DNA of 64,000 nt from Candidatus Mediterraneibacter faecipullorum (GTDB lineage: Bacteria > Bacillota > Clostridia > Lachnospirales > Lachnospiraceae): assembly GCA_019119675.1 (NCBI GenBank), contig DWWO01000040.1, forward strand, positions 1-64,000. The letters run 5' to 3'. The notes below the pieces were generated by a model, which had not been told where the DNA came from, searched no databases, and saw only the letters and a program-made list of their open reading frames with translations. The position numbers and the translations under genes were made by a program. Below, one piece after another: positions 58,297 to 64,000 of this stretch. Numbering within the stretch: position 1 is the stretch's first letter; each line of letters opens with the position of its first letter.

Positions 58297-59082
58297 ATGT
58301 GTAGAATTATCGCAATCGCAAACCAAAAAGGCGGTGTCGGAAAAACGACAACGTGTGTAAATTTAGGTATCGGGCTGGCAAGAGCCGGGAAAAAGGTGCT
58401 TTTGGTTGAGGCAGACGCTCAGGGAAGTATGGCGGTGAGTTTGGGTATTCAGGAACCGGACGAACTGGACGTGACCTTAGTAAATATCATGGAGAAAGTT
58501 ATCAATGACGAAGATGTGGAGTCGGGAGAAGGCATTATCCACCATGAGGAAGGGATTGATTTTATTCCGGCAAATATCGAGCTTGCCGGACTGGAAACTT
58601 CTCTTGTAAATGTAATGAGCCGGGAACAGGTACTTCGTCTGTATCTGGAAGGGGTAAAAGCGGATTACGATTACATACTGATTGATTGTATGCCATCACT
58701 TGGGATGATTACAATTAATGCCCTTGTAGCGGCAGACAGTGTGCTGATCCCGGTAGAAGCGGCTTACCTGCCGGTAAAGGGCCTGCAGCAGCTTATCAAG
58801 ACCATTGGCAAGGTACACAGGCGGCTGAACCCCAGGTTATCCATTATGGGGATTCTGCTGACAAAGGTTGACCGCCGGACAAACTTTGCACGGGATATTT
58901 CTGAACAGATCCGTGATGTATACGGCAATAACATCCATATATTTGAGAATTGTATCCCTATGTCTGTACGAGCGGCAGAGACAACAGCGGAGGGAAAGAG
59001 TATTTATCTCCATGATCCGAAAGGGATTGTGGCAGAGGGATACCGCCACCTGACCGGGGAGGTGCTTGCAGATGAAAAATAA
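58297..59082 (+). CDS. parA: ParA-family partition ATPase
   Basis: Deviant Walker ATPase of 261 residues. Walker A is NQKGGVGKTTTCVNL near residue 8, the A' region LLVEADAQGSMAVSLG, and Walker B YILIDCMPSLGMITINAL near 127. It forms a dynamic gradient on DNA and, with ParB and a parS site, segregates the replicating form of the element. The gene ends overlapping parB by 11 bp, a translationally coupled pair. Confidence 0.93.
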   Translation: MCRIIAIANQKGGVGKTTTCVNLGIGLARAGKKVLLVEADAQGSMAVSLGIQEPDELDVTLVNIMEKVINDEDVESGEGIIHHEEGIDFIPANIELAGLETSLVNVMSREQVLRLYLEGVKADYDYILIDCMPSLGMITINALVAADSVLIPVEAAYLPVKGLQQLIKTIGKVHRRLNPRLSIMGILLTKVDRRTNFARDISEQIRDVYGNNIHIFENCIPMSVRAAETTAEGKSIYLHDPKGIVAEGYRHLTGEVLADEK

Positions 59083-59971
59083 GAGTGCTGAGAAAATCAA
59101 GCTGACTTCCTATGACGATCTGTTTGGAACAAAAGATAACAGCGTGGAAGGTATCTATACAACGGTCGCCTTAAGCCAGCTTCACCCGTTTAAAAATCAC
59201 CCTTTCAAGGTATTGGACGATGAAAAAATGCAGGAAACCGTGGAAAGTGTGATCCAGCACGGCGTGATCCAGCCAGGGATTGTGCGCCCTTGTGCAGATG
59301 GATATGAGGTGGTAGCCGGACATCGCAGATGGAGGGCCTGCGAACTAGCAGGAAAGCCGGACATGCCGGTAATTATCCGGGATCTGGATGATGACGCAGC
59401 TACGGTGCTGATGGTGGATACCAATATCCAAAGGGAGAACCTTCTGCCAAGTGAGAAAGCCAGGGCTTACAAGATGAAATATGAGGCGCTGAAACATCAG
59501 GGAAGCAAAGGAGACAAGCACACTGCGGATGCTGTGGGAGAGAAAGCCGGGGACAGCGGAAGGACGGTACAGAGGTATATCCGTCTTGCCAGCCTGATTG
59601 ACGGGCTTCTGGATTTGGTGGATACAGGAAAGATTGCGATGATAGCTGGAGAACGCTTATCCTATCTGAAGCCGGAAGAACAGGAAATGGTGATGGAGGC
59701 AGCGGAGAACATTGGTGTTTATCCATCACCGGCTCAGGCCGGGCAGCTCAAAGTTATGAGTGAGGAAGGAATGCTGTCAGAAGGAAGTATCTATGCGCTT
59801 CTGGTAAAGAAAGAGGGCGGCGGGCAGACTGTGACGATCTCTTCAAAGAAGATCCGTGATTACTTCCCGCCGGCATACACAAAGGAACAGATTGAGGAAG
59901 TGATCTATTCGCTTCTGGATCAATGGAAACAGGGAAAGGAGGGGGAATTAAATGCTGGAGATACAGTTTGA
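59072..59971 (+). CDS. parB: ParB-family partition protein
   Basis: ParB/Spo0J-like protein of 299 residues. The CTPase/ParB domain includes LHPFKNHPFKVLDDEKMQETVESVIQHGVIQPGIVRP and GYEVVAGHRRWRACELAG (about residues 30-100). Then comes the helix-turn-helix with AGDSGRTVQRYIRLASLIDGLLDLVDTG. The C-terminus is a dimerisation region. It is coupled to parA; GGGGAGG lies upstream of ATG 59072. TTG 59066 is a less likely start. Its last codons overlap the initiator gene (59952). Confidence 0.92.
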   Translation: MKNKSAEKIKLTSYDDLFGTKDNSVEGIYTTVALSQLHPFKNHPFKVLDDEKMQETVESVIQHGVIQPGIVRPCADGYEVVAGHRRWRACELAGKPDMPVIIRDLDDDAATVLMVDTNIQRENLLPSEKARAYKMKYEALKHQGSKGDKHTADAVGEKAGDSGRTVQRYIRLASLIDGLLDLVDTGKIAMIAGERLSYLKPEEQEMVMEAAENIGVYPSPAQAGQLKVMSEEGMLSEGSIYALLVKKEGGGQTVTISSKKIRDYFPPAYTKEQIEEVIYSLLDQWKQGKEGELNAGDTV

Positions 59972-61043
59972 TTATTTCCGTGGGATGGAAGCGGAACAGT
60001 ATAGTTTTTACCGTGTCCCGAAAGTGCTGTTTACCGCAGAGTGTTTTAAATCCCTTTCCTGTGAAGCAAAGGTTTTATACGGTCTGATGTTAGACCGTAT
60101 GAGCCTTAGTATTAAGAATCGCTGGTTTGACGAGGAAGATAGAGTATATATCATTTTTACCGTGGAAGAAATTATGGAGTTATTGGGATGTGGGAGACAA
60201 AAAGCGATAAAAAATATAGCTGAATTGGACTCGGAAAAAGGGATTGGTCTGATAGAAAAAAAGCGACTTGGGCTTGGAAAGCCGAACGTGATTTATGTAA
60301 AAAATTTTATGATAAAGGAATGTCAGGAAACGGGGAACAAAGAAATACAGCCGGAAGATGCCGAAAATACGCAGAAGTATGAAAATCAAACTTCCAGAAG
60401 TATGAAAAGCGGATTTCAAGAAGTTCCGAAATCGAATTTCCAGAAGTATGAAAATCAAACTTCAGGAAGTATGAAAACCGAACTTCAAGAAGTTCCAGAA
60501 TCAAACTTCAGGAAATGTGAAAATCAAACTTCAGGAAGTATGAAAATCAAAACTCAAGAAGTTCCAAAATCAAACTGTAATAATACTGATATTAATAATA
60601 CTGATTTTAATGGGACTGATTCTATCCAATCCTATCTATCTCCATCTGCAGGTGAAGTGCGCCCTGTGGGAGAAGATGTGATAGAGAGGATGGAAACCTA
60701 TCGTGCCCTGATACAGGAGAACATTGATTATGAGTGCTTTCTGGACAGAAGGGAGAAAGAAGATGTGGACGAGCTTATTGAGCTGATGGTGGAGATCCTG
60801 ATGATGCCGGATGACAGCGTGGTGCGGATCGGCGGGGCAGATAAGCCGGTATCGGTAGTCAAAAGCCGTTTCCTGAAGCTGACCTATTCCCATATCGAGT
60901 ATGTTTTGTTCAGCCTGCACCGGAATACATCCAAAGTGGCGAACATCAGGGCATATCTTTTGACTACGCTTTACAATTCGTCTATGACGATGAACCATTA
61001 CTATCAGGCGGAAGTGAACCATGATCTGTATGGAGGTAAATGA
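59952..61043 (+). CDS. RepA_N-type replication initiator
   Basis: Initiator protein of 363 residues. The N-terminal winged helix (about residues 5-120: FYRVPKVLFTAECFKSLSCEAKVLYGLMLDRMSLS ... LLGCGRQKAIKNIAEL) is the RepA_N domain. Residues about 142-208 are three copies of a 23-residue repeat (KYENQTSGSMK-like), produced because the DNA here is made of nine 23-bp iterons. The C-terminal domain (about 230-363) is the species-specific part typical of the family. In RepA_N plasmids the origin lies inside the rep gene, as here. It drives replication of the excised circle. Confidence 0.9.
   Translation: MLEIQFDYFRGMEAEQYSFYRVPKVLFTAECFKSLSCEAKVLYGLMLDRMSLSIKNRWFDEEDRVYIIFTVEEIMELLGCGRQKAIKNIAELDSEKGIGLIEKKRLGLGKPNVIYVKNFMIKECQETGNKEIQPEDAENTQKYENQTSRSMKSGFQEVPKSNFQKYENQTSGSMKTELQEVPESNFRKCENQTSGSMKIKTQEVPKSNCNNTDINNTDFNGTDSIQSYLSPSAGEVRPVGEDVIERMETYRALIQENIDYECFLDRREKEDVDELIELMVEILMMPDDSVVRIGGADKPVSVVKSRFLKLTYSHIEYVLFSLHRNTSKVANIRAYLLTTLYNSSMTMNHYYQAEVNHDLYGGK
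60373..60579 (+). repeat. Nine 23-bp iterons inside the initiator gene (probable origin)
   Basis: Nine head-to-tail units of exactly 23 bp start at 60373, 60396, 60419, 60442, 60465, 60488, 60511, 60534 and 60557. Most units begin RGAAGTATGAAAA and end near AACTTC, so each contains an inverted GAAGT/ACTTC pair. Three units make 69 bp, hence the 23-residue protein repeat. The layout is that of an iteron origin bound by the initiator. Confidence 0.85.
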
Positions 61044-61044
61044 A

Positions 61045-61386
61045 ATGCGGATAAGTGAATTTATGAAAAAGGTGATCGTACCGGTAGGAACCGCAGTATT
61101 CCTGGGAGCGCTGTTTTATCCTCTCTGTGTGGAGCAAGGGCAGTGTGATTACCTGAAACTGTGGATGTTTGTAGGGATTCCCTTTGGGGTACAAAGGATG
61201 TTCCTGTGGATCATTCCGAGGGGCTTTGATATTGGCGGTACGGTGGGAATGTTTGTATTCAACCTGTTGATCGGCGGCGTAATCGGCGGGTTCGTCCTGG
61301 TCTGGCGTCTTCTGATGGCGGTCTGCTATCTGGCGAAAATGGCAGTTACCGGGATTTCAAGAATGGTAAGTGCCAAAACCGTGTGA
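61045..61386 (+). CDS. DUF6050-like membrane protein
   Basis: Protein of 113 residues with three hydrophobic segments (about 11-28, 38-55 and 68-90) and a basic end. The pattern MRISEFMKKVIVPVGTAVFLGALFYP, then GVQRMFLWIIPRGFDIGGTVG, resembles DUF6050 proteins found after rep genes in such elements. GGAGG at 61032-61036 fits ATG 61045 better than ATG 61021. Function unknown. Confidence 0.7.
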   Translation: MRISEFMKKVIVPVGTAVFLGALFYPLCVEQGQCDYLKLWMFVGIPFGVQRMFLWIIPRGFDIGGTVGMFVFNLLIGGVIGGFVLVWRLLMAVCYLAKMAVTGISRMVSAKTV

Positions 61387-61476
61387 AGTGTTTACGGAAG
61401 AAAAAGTGAATGATAGAGTTACGAAAGCAGCTAAGTTCATGTACCTGGCTGCTTTTTTCTGTCTGTGGACAGGAAA

Positions 61477-61499
61477 CTTTGCGACACGGTGTCACAAAG
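61477..61499. promoter_or_regulatory. 23-bp palindrome before the XRE gene
   Basis: An almost perfect palindrome: CTTTGCGACAC and GTGTCACAAAG flank a central G. It lies 30 bp before the XRE gene's start. The site at 63439-63461 agrees at 19 of 23 positions. It is probably an autoregulatory operator, or a parS-like partition site. Confidence 0.7.
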
Positions 61500-61528
61500 T
61501 GAAATTTATCGTGGAAGGAGGGACTGTG

Positions 61529-61879
61529 TTGGGAAACCGTGCGGGATCGCAGGAGTTGATCCAGTTGGGGGAACGTATCAGACAAAAGAGAAAAGACAGC
61601 CATTTAACGCAGGAGACTTTTGCAGAGAAAGCCGGGATCAGTGTCAACACAGTGAGCCGCATTGAAGGAGGGCAGGCAGCCATGTCTATTGAGATTTTTG
61701 CAAAGCTGGTGGAAATACTGGATGCTGACGCCAACGAGTTATTAGGCAGGAATCCGGAAGAAATGGGAAATCCTGCCCATAGGATGTTTTCCCGTGTAAA
61801 GAACCTGCGTCCAAAGGAGCAGAAAATTGTAATCCAGACTATGAGCGCCTTGATGGATGGGATTGAAGGAATACGATGA
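61529..61879 (+). CDS. XRE-family regulator of the second element
   Basis: Regulator of 116 residues. The XRE helix-turn-helix is at about residues 15-65 (SHLTQETFAEKAGISVNTVSRIEGGQAAMSIE). A short C-terminal helix region (RVKNLRPKEQKIVIQTMSALMDGI) is likely for dimerisation. Much longer upstream frames exist but lack a site; GGAGG (61517-61521) fits TTG 61529, with GTG 61526 possible. It follows the palindrome at 61477-61499, probably its own operator. Confidence 0.85.
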   Translation: MGNRAGSQELIQLGERIRQKRKDSHLTQETFAEKAGISVNTVSRIEGGQAAMSIEIFAKLVEILDADANELLGRNPEEMGNPAHRMFSRVKNLRPKEQKIVIQTMSALMDGIEGIR

Positions 61880-61885
61880 AATCCA

Positions 61886-61924
61886 CAGATATGGGAGGAA
61901 ATACTGTATGTTTCCCCATATCTG
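61886..61924 (+). terminator. Stem-loop after the XRE gene
   Basis: CAGATATGGG (61886-61895) pairs with CCCATATCTG (61915-61924), extended inward by GGAAA/TTTCC. It is a strong hairpin directly after the stop codon but without a T-tract, so termination or RNA stabilisation are both possible. Confidence 0.5.
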
Positions 61925-61996
61925 CAAGGGAAAAATAACTGGCAGGATGATACATTGGATATGCAAAGCACAGAAACTGGAAAGGAGGTAGAAAGG

Positions 61997-62158
61997 TTGA
62001 CCAGGGAAGAAAACCTGCTTTATCGGAGGAGTTGTCCTTATGATGCCATGGGGGACTACTCATTACTGATTGAAAAACAACAGATGAAATCAACAGAATC
62101 GGAGGCGCATCCTTTTCCGGCCAAGTCGAAAAAGGAACCGATTCGGCAGTACCGATAA
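61997..62158 (+). CDS. Small hypothetical protein with strong ribosome site
   Basis: Frame of 53 residues (MTREENLLYRRSCPYDAMGDYSLLIEKQQMK...) starting at TTG 61997, eight bases after AAAGGAGG. It is charged and soluble and has no recognised domain. The strong site is the main support. It lies in an otherwise empty 435-bp gap (61880-62314), which also contains the hairpins at 61886-61924 and 62281-62301. Confidence 0.4.
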   Translation: MTREENLLYRRSCPYDAMGDYSLLIEKQQMKSTESEAHPFPAKSKKEPIRQYR

Positions 62159-62280
62159 TAAAATTAATAAGGTTGTCTGCAGGCAGTAAAAGGAGTTTCA
62201 GGCTCCCGTTAAAAAAAACGGGCGTGCCGGGAATCTTTTTTGCTGCCTTTTCTCTGGATTTTCTGTGCGCTGGCATCTGG

Positions 62281-62301
62281 CCGCCCGGAGCCTACGGGCG
62301 G
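62281..62301 (+). promoter_or_regulatory. Hairpin abutting the sigma-like gene's ribosome site
   Basis: CCGCCCG (62281-62287) and CGGGCGG (62295-62301) form a 7-bp GC stem with a 7-nt loop, ending where the site GGAAAGGTGG (62301-62310) begins. It may modulate translation of the gene at 62315. Confidence 0.5.
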
Positions 62302-62314
62302 AAAGGTGGTCGCT

Positions 62315-62965
62315 ATGCTGACATTACAGGATTTAAAGTGGATTGTGAAAAAGCCAGAGACAGAGAAAAAAGTTCCCACGGCAAGGCGTTTGCTGGAACA
62401 GGGAGAGCGAATCGTAAGTATGGAAAATGGCGGAGAGGTACAGCTTTTGGTATTCCGGGAAGGATATGCGATTTATCGGATAGGAAAATATGCCACGGTC
62501 TTTCCGGTACATAGCTGCGGAGATTACTGCTATGAGAATAATGGACAGCAGATCTGCGTGGACGCCTCATTCTTTGAACAACGGGAGTGGTATATGCGCC
62601 TGTTCCTGGAAGGGGAGGATCGCCTGGCAAAGAACCGGGAATCAAGCCGGAAAGGAAAGATCGTTTCCTATCATGCGGTTTCCGAGGAATGGTTTTTCCT
62701 GGCTTCTCCGGCACTGCCGCCCTTGGAGCAGTTGATAGAAAAAGAGAAGATCATGGAACTGATGGAACTTCTGACAGAACGGCAAAGAAATATTGTGATC
62801 CTGTATTTTTATTATGGGGAAACACAGTGGGAGATTGCAAAGGCACTTGGCGTTTCCCAGCCTACGGTTTCCCAGACGCTCATGGCGGCGCTTCGCCGGA
62901 TGCGGGAAGGACAGGAAGAAATCGTTCTGGAAAAAAGAGCCGGTTCCGGGAGGTGCGCTGTATGA
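62315..62965 (+). CDS. Sigma-70-like factor of the element
   Basis: Protein of 216 residues. The C-terminal part is a sigma region 4: LIEKEKIMELMELLTERQRNIVILYFYYGETQWEIAKALGVSQPTVSQTLMAALRRM (about 150-205). The N-terminal half (YRIGKYATVFPVHSCGDYCYEN) is not a typical region 2, so it may be a sigma-like activator rather than a full sigma factor. It starts at ATG 62315, not at the longer frame from 62240. It overlaps the next gene (ATGA, 62962-62965). Confidence 0.8.
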   Translation: MLTLQDLKWIVKKPETEKKVPTARRLLEQGERIVSMENGGEVQLLVFREGYAIYRIGKYATVFPVHSCGDYCYENNGQQICVDASFFEQREWYMRLFLEGEDRLAKNRESSRKGKIVSYHAVSEEWFFLASPALPPLEQLIEKEKIMELMELLTERQRNIVILYFYYGETQWEIAKALGVSQPTVSQTLMAALRRMREGQEEIVLEKRAGSGRCAV

Positions 62966-63408
62966 GGGGAAGGCGTCCAAAGGAGCGGAAATGCTATGTA
63001 CTTCGCACAAGTGAAGGAACCGTGGTAGAAGTTACCAGGGAAGTCTATCTGGAATGGTATCAGTCCCGGCGGCGGGAGCGTTACCAGAATGAGAGAAAGC
63101 AGAAATACAGCGTATCCAGTCTGGAAGCATTGTCAGAGAAAGGGATGATCCCAGAGGGGCTGGCAGACAACCCGGAAGATACAGTGATCCGAAAGCTGTG
63201 TGTGGAGAAGCTGCAGGCAGTGATGGAAGAACTGGCAGAGGCAGATGCTTATCTTTTGTATCTACTGTTTTTTGAGGAAGTGACAGTAAAAGAGGCGGCG
63301 CAGCTCTGCGGGTGCAGCCGGAAAACCATTACAAACCGGAGAAAGCGGATCTTAAAAGAATTAAATGAAAAACTGAAAGCGATAGGGATCAGGGGAGGAT
63401 GCTTTTAA
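62962..63408 (+). CDS. Second sigma-like protein (region 4 HTH)
   Basis: Protein of 148 residues with a basic N-terminus (MRGRRPKERKCYVLRTSEGTVVEVTREVYLEWYQSRRRERY). The C-terminal helix-turn-helix, FFEEVTVKEAAQLCGCSRKTITNRRKRILKEL, resembles sigma region 4. Proteins with this start are common in Tn916-like and Lachnospiraceae elements. GGGAGG lies eight bases before ATG 62962, and it overlaps the preceding gene, so the two are coupled. They probably control the element's transfer genes. Confidence 0.82.
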   Translation: MRGRRPKERKCYVLRTSEGTVVEVTREVYLEWYQSRRRERYQNERKQKYSVSSLEALSEKGMIPEGLADNPEDTVIRKLCVEKLQAVMEELAEADAYLLYLLFFEEVTVKEAAQLCGCSRKTITNRRKRILKELNEKLKAIGIRGGCF

Positions 63409-63438
63409 AAAAGAATCCCGCCAGAAGCAGTACGGCCA

Positions 63439-63461
63439 CTTTACGACATGATGTCGCAAAG
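63439..63461. promoter_or_regulatory. Second copy of the 23-bp palindrome
   Basis: CTTTACGACAT and ATGTCGCAAAG flank a central G, matching 61477-61499 at 19 of 23 positions. Here the palindrome extends to 31 bp (63435-63465, GCCACTTT/AAAGTGGC), so the RNA could also fold as a hairpin 26 bp after the sigma-like gene. Confidence 0.65.
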
Positions 63462-63483
63462 TGGCTGTTCCCATGAACAAAAT

Positions 63484-63693
63484 TTAAAGGTCATCCTTGA
63501 AGCGTATAACAGGGTATTGTTTCACTTTCCCTTTGATCACTTTCCTTTGGAGGCAGAATACCATATCTGGGGTGCGCTCAAAAAATCCCCGGTCTTTGTT
63601 CCAGCTCATGCCGCATCCGCAGTGCTGCAATCCGATGAACTGCTGTTTCATTTTTCTGCCGCATCGGGGGCAGATTTTATTGCTTTTCCCCAT
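63484..63693 (-). CDS. Small zinc-ribbon protein
   Basis: Protein of 69 residues with paired cysteines, CPRCGRKM and HCGCGMSW, a single zinc ribbon, followed by a basic segment (LQRKVIKGKVKQYPVIRF). Likely a nucleic-acid or protein binder of unknown role. AAGGGGGG precedes ATG 63693, and a promoter lies at 63737-63766. It is convergent with the sigma-like genes. Confidence 0.65.
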   Translation of the reverse strand: MGKSNKICPRCGRKMKQQFIGLQHCGCGMSWNKDRGFFERTPDMVFCLQRKVIKGKVKQYPVIRFKDDL

Positions 63694-63736
63694 GAAGCCA
63701 ACCCCCCTTGATTAAAAATCTTATCTATAATTCTGG

Positions 63737-63766
63737 ATTATACCACTTTTGAAAAAAATTTCTAAA
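63737..63766 (-). promoter_or_regulatory. Promoter of the small zinc-ribbon gene
   Basis: On the minus strand TTTAGA (63761-63766) and an extended -10 TGGTATAAT (TATAAT at 63737-63742) with an 18-bp spacer. The remainder to 64000 shows no gene that I can support. Confidence 0.6.
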
Positions 63767-64000
63767 TATTTTTCTGTCACCCTATATTTTCCCCTCTGAA
63801 ACCTGCCATTAGTGAGAGGGCAGAGTTCTAAGACACATTCTTATATTTCCCCTTTCATTGAACCTTGACAATTTCATTGCCTGTCCAGATGGATACCCGG
63901 TATCTGAGTGTGCATTTTTGCGTACCTTGCCGGAGAAAACGCTGCGGAAAGTGAAACGGAGCAGGAACGGATCTGGAAAGAGAACAGGCTTAACGCTCAA

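Larger units (their letters stand above)
57403..64000. mobile_element. Plasmid-like integrative element, left part (runs off the window)
   Basis: From just after rlmD the gene content switches to plasmid functions: partition proteins ParA and ParB, a RepA_N-type initiator with iterons, small element-specific DUFs, an XRE regulator and two sigma-like proteins. This set is typical of Lachnospiraceae integrative conjugative elements. The 3' end of rlmD/rumA is a recorded integration site for such elements. The right end and transfer genes lie outside, so limits and att repeats are inferred. Confidence 0.75.

Noticed and set aside
60373..60579. Short regular repeats that could suggest a CRISPR array
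   Set aside because: The units are directly adjacent with no spacers and lie within a coding frame, so they are iterons.
63809..64000. Minus-strand frame at the right edge
   Set aside because: It has no domain, no visible start context and runs off the window; nothing supports it beyond being open.

Overview
The window looks like chromosome of an anaerobic gut Firmicute, most likely a Lachnospiraceae-type Clostridium relative. Support: strong GGAGG ribosome binding sites, codon use of moderate GC, DUF1836, YerC/YecD and PcrA genes of firmicute type, and two integrated elements of the kind common in gut Clostridia.

Positions 1-17414 hold a divergent catabolic island for anaerobic purine (urate/xanthine) breakdown with selenium-dependent molybdenum hydroxylase functions. 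Leftward: ygeW (cut by the window edge), ygeY, dpaL/ygeX and a YheO-type PAS-HTH regulator. Rightward: ssnA, an NCS2 purine permease, ygfK, a hydantoinase/dihydropyrimidinase, yqeC, a yqeB-mocA fusion, a polyferredoxin and a selenium-dependent xanthine dehydrogenase-like gene. Two near-identical palindromes lie between the divergent promoters. The same gene set has been linked to anaerobic urate degradation by gut bacteria. Positions 17415-22172 are a loose patch of small accessory genes, several of them decayed (CPBP protease remnant, DUF3788 with an in-frame TGA, split DUF2971). Positions 22173-26556 return to molybdenum: an XRE regulator, a MobA-like/ModE-HTH fusion and modABC. A MATE efflux gene follows, behind a strongly structured leader that hides its ribosome binding site.

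Positions 29234-48918 are an AT-rich integrative mobilizable element of about 19.7 kb, inserted into a substrate-binding lipoprotein gene whose halves lie at 28666-29229 and 48904-49425. Removing the element at a CC core rejoins the halves in frame as a 358-residue protein, so the ends are placed to the base. The element carries a large serine recombinase, a relaxase with an oriT-like hairpin region, a P4-type primase-helicase, regulators, a DnaQ-like exonuclease fusion, a macrolide-type glycosyltransferase and an IS256-family insertion. Its main cargo is a tight five-gene operon (36727-42528): RloA-like ATPase, RloB-like protein, metallo-beta-lactamase-fold protein ending in Gly-Gly-Glu, one polypeptide joining E2-like, E1-like and JAB/JAMM domains, and a four-helix membrane protein. 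This is the best candidate for an undescribed system: a phage-defence operon uniting an AbiL/RloAB pair with a ubiquitin-like conjugation module.

Positions 49426-57402 are ordinary chromosome: a zinc-ribbon membrane protein, a PHP phosphoesterase, YerC, DUF1836, PcrA, a small membrane protein and RlmD (RumA). Immediately after rlmD a second plasmid-like element begins (DUF6075, DUF3970, ParA, ParB, RepA_N-type initiator, DUF6050-like, XRE regulator, two sigma-like proteins) and runs off the right edge. Its initiator gene contains nine 23-bp iterons, a probable origin inside the coding sequence. Two matching 23-bp palindromes frame the regulator and sigma genes.
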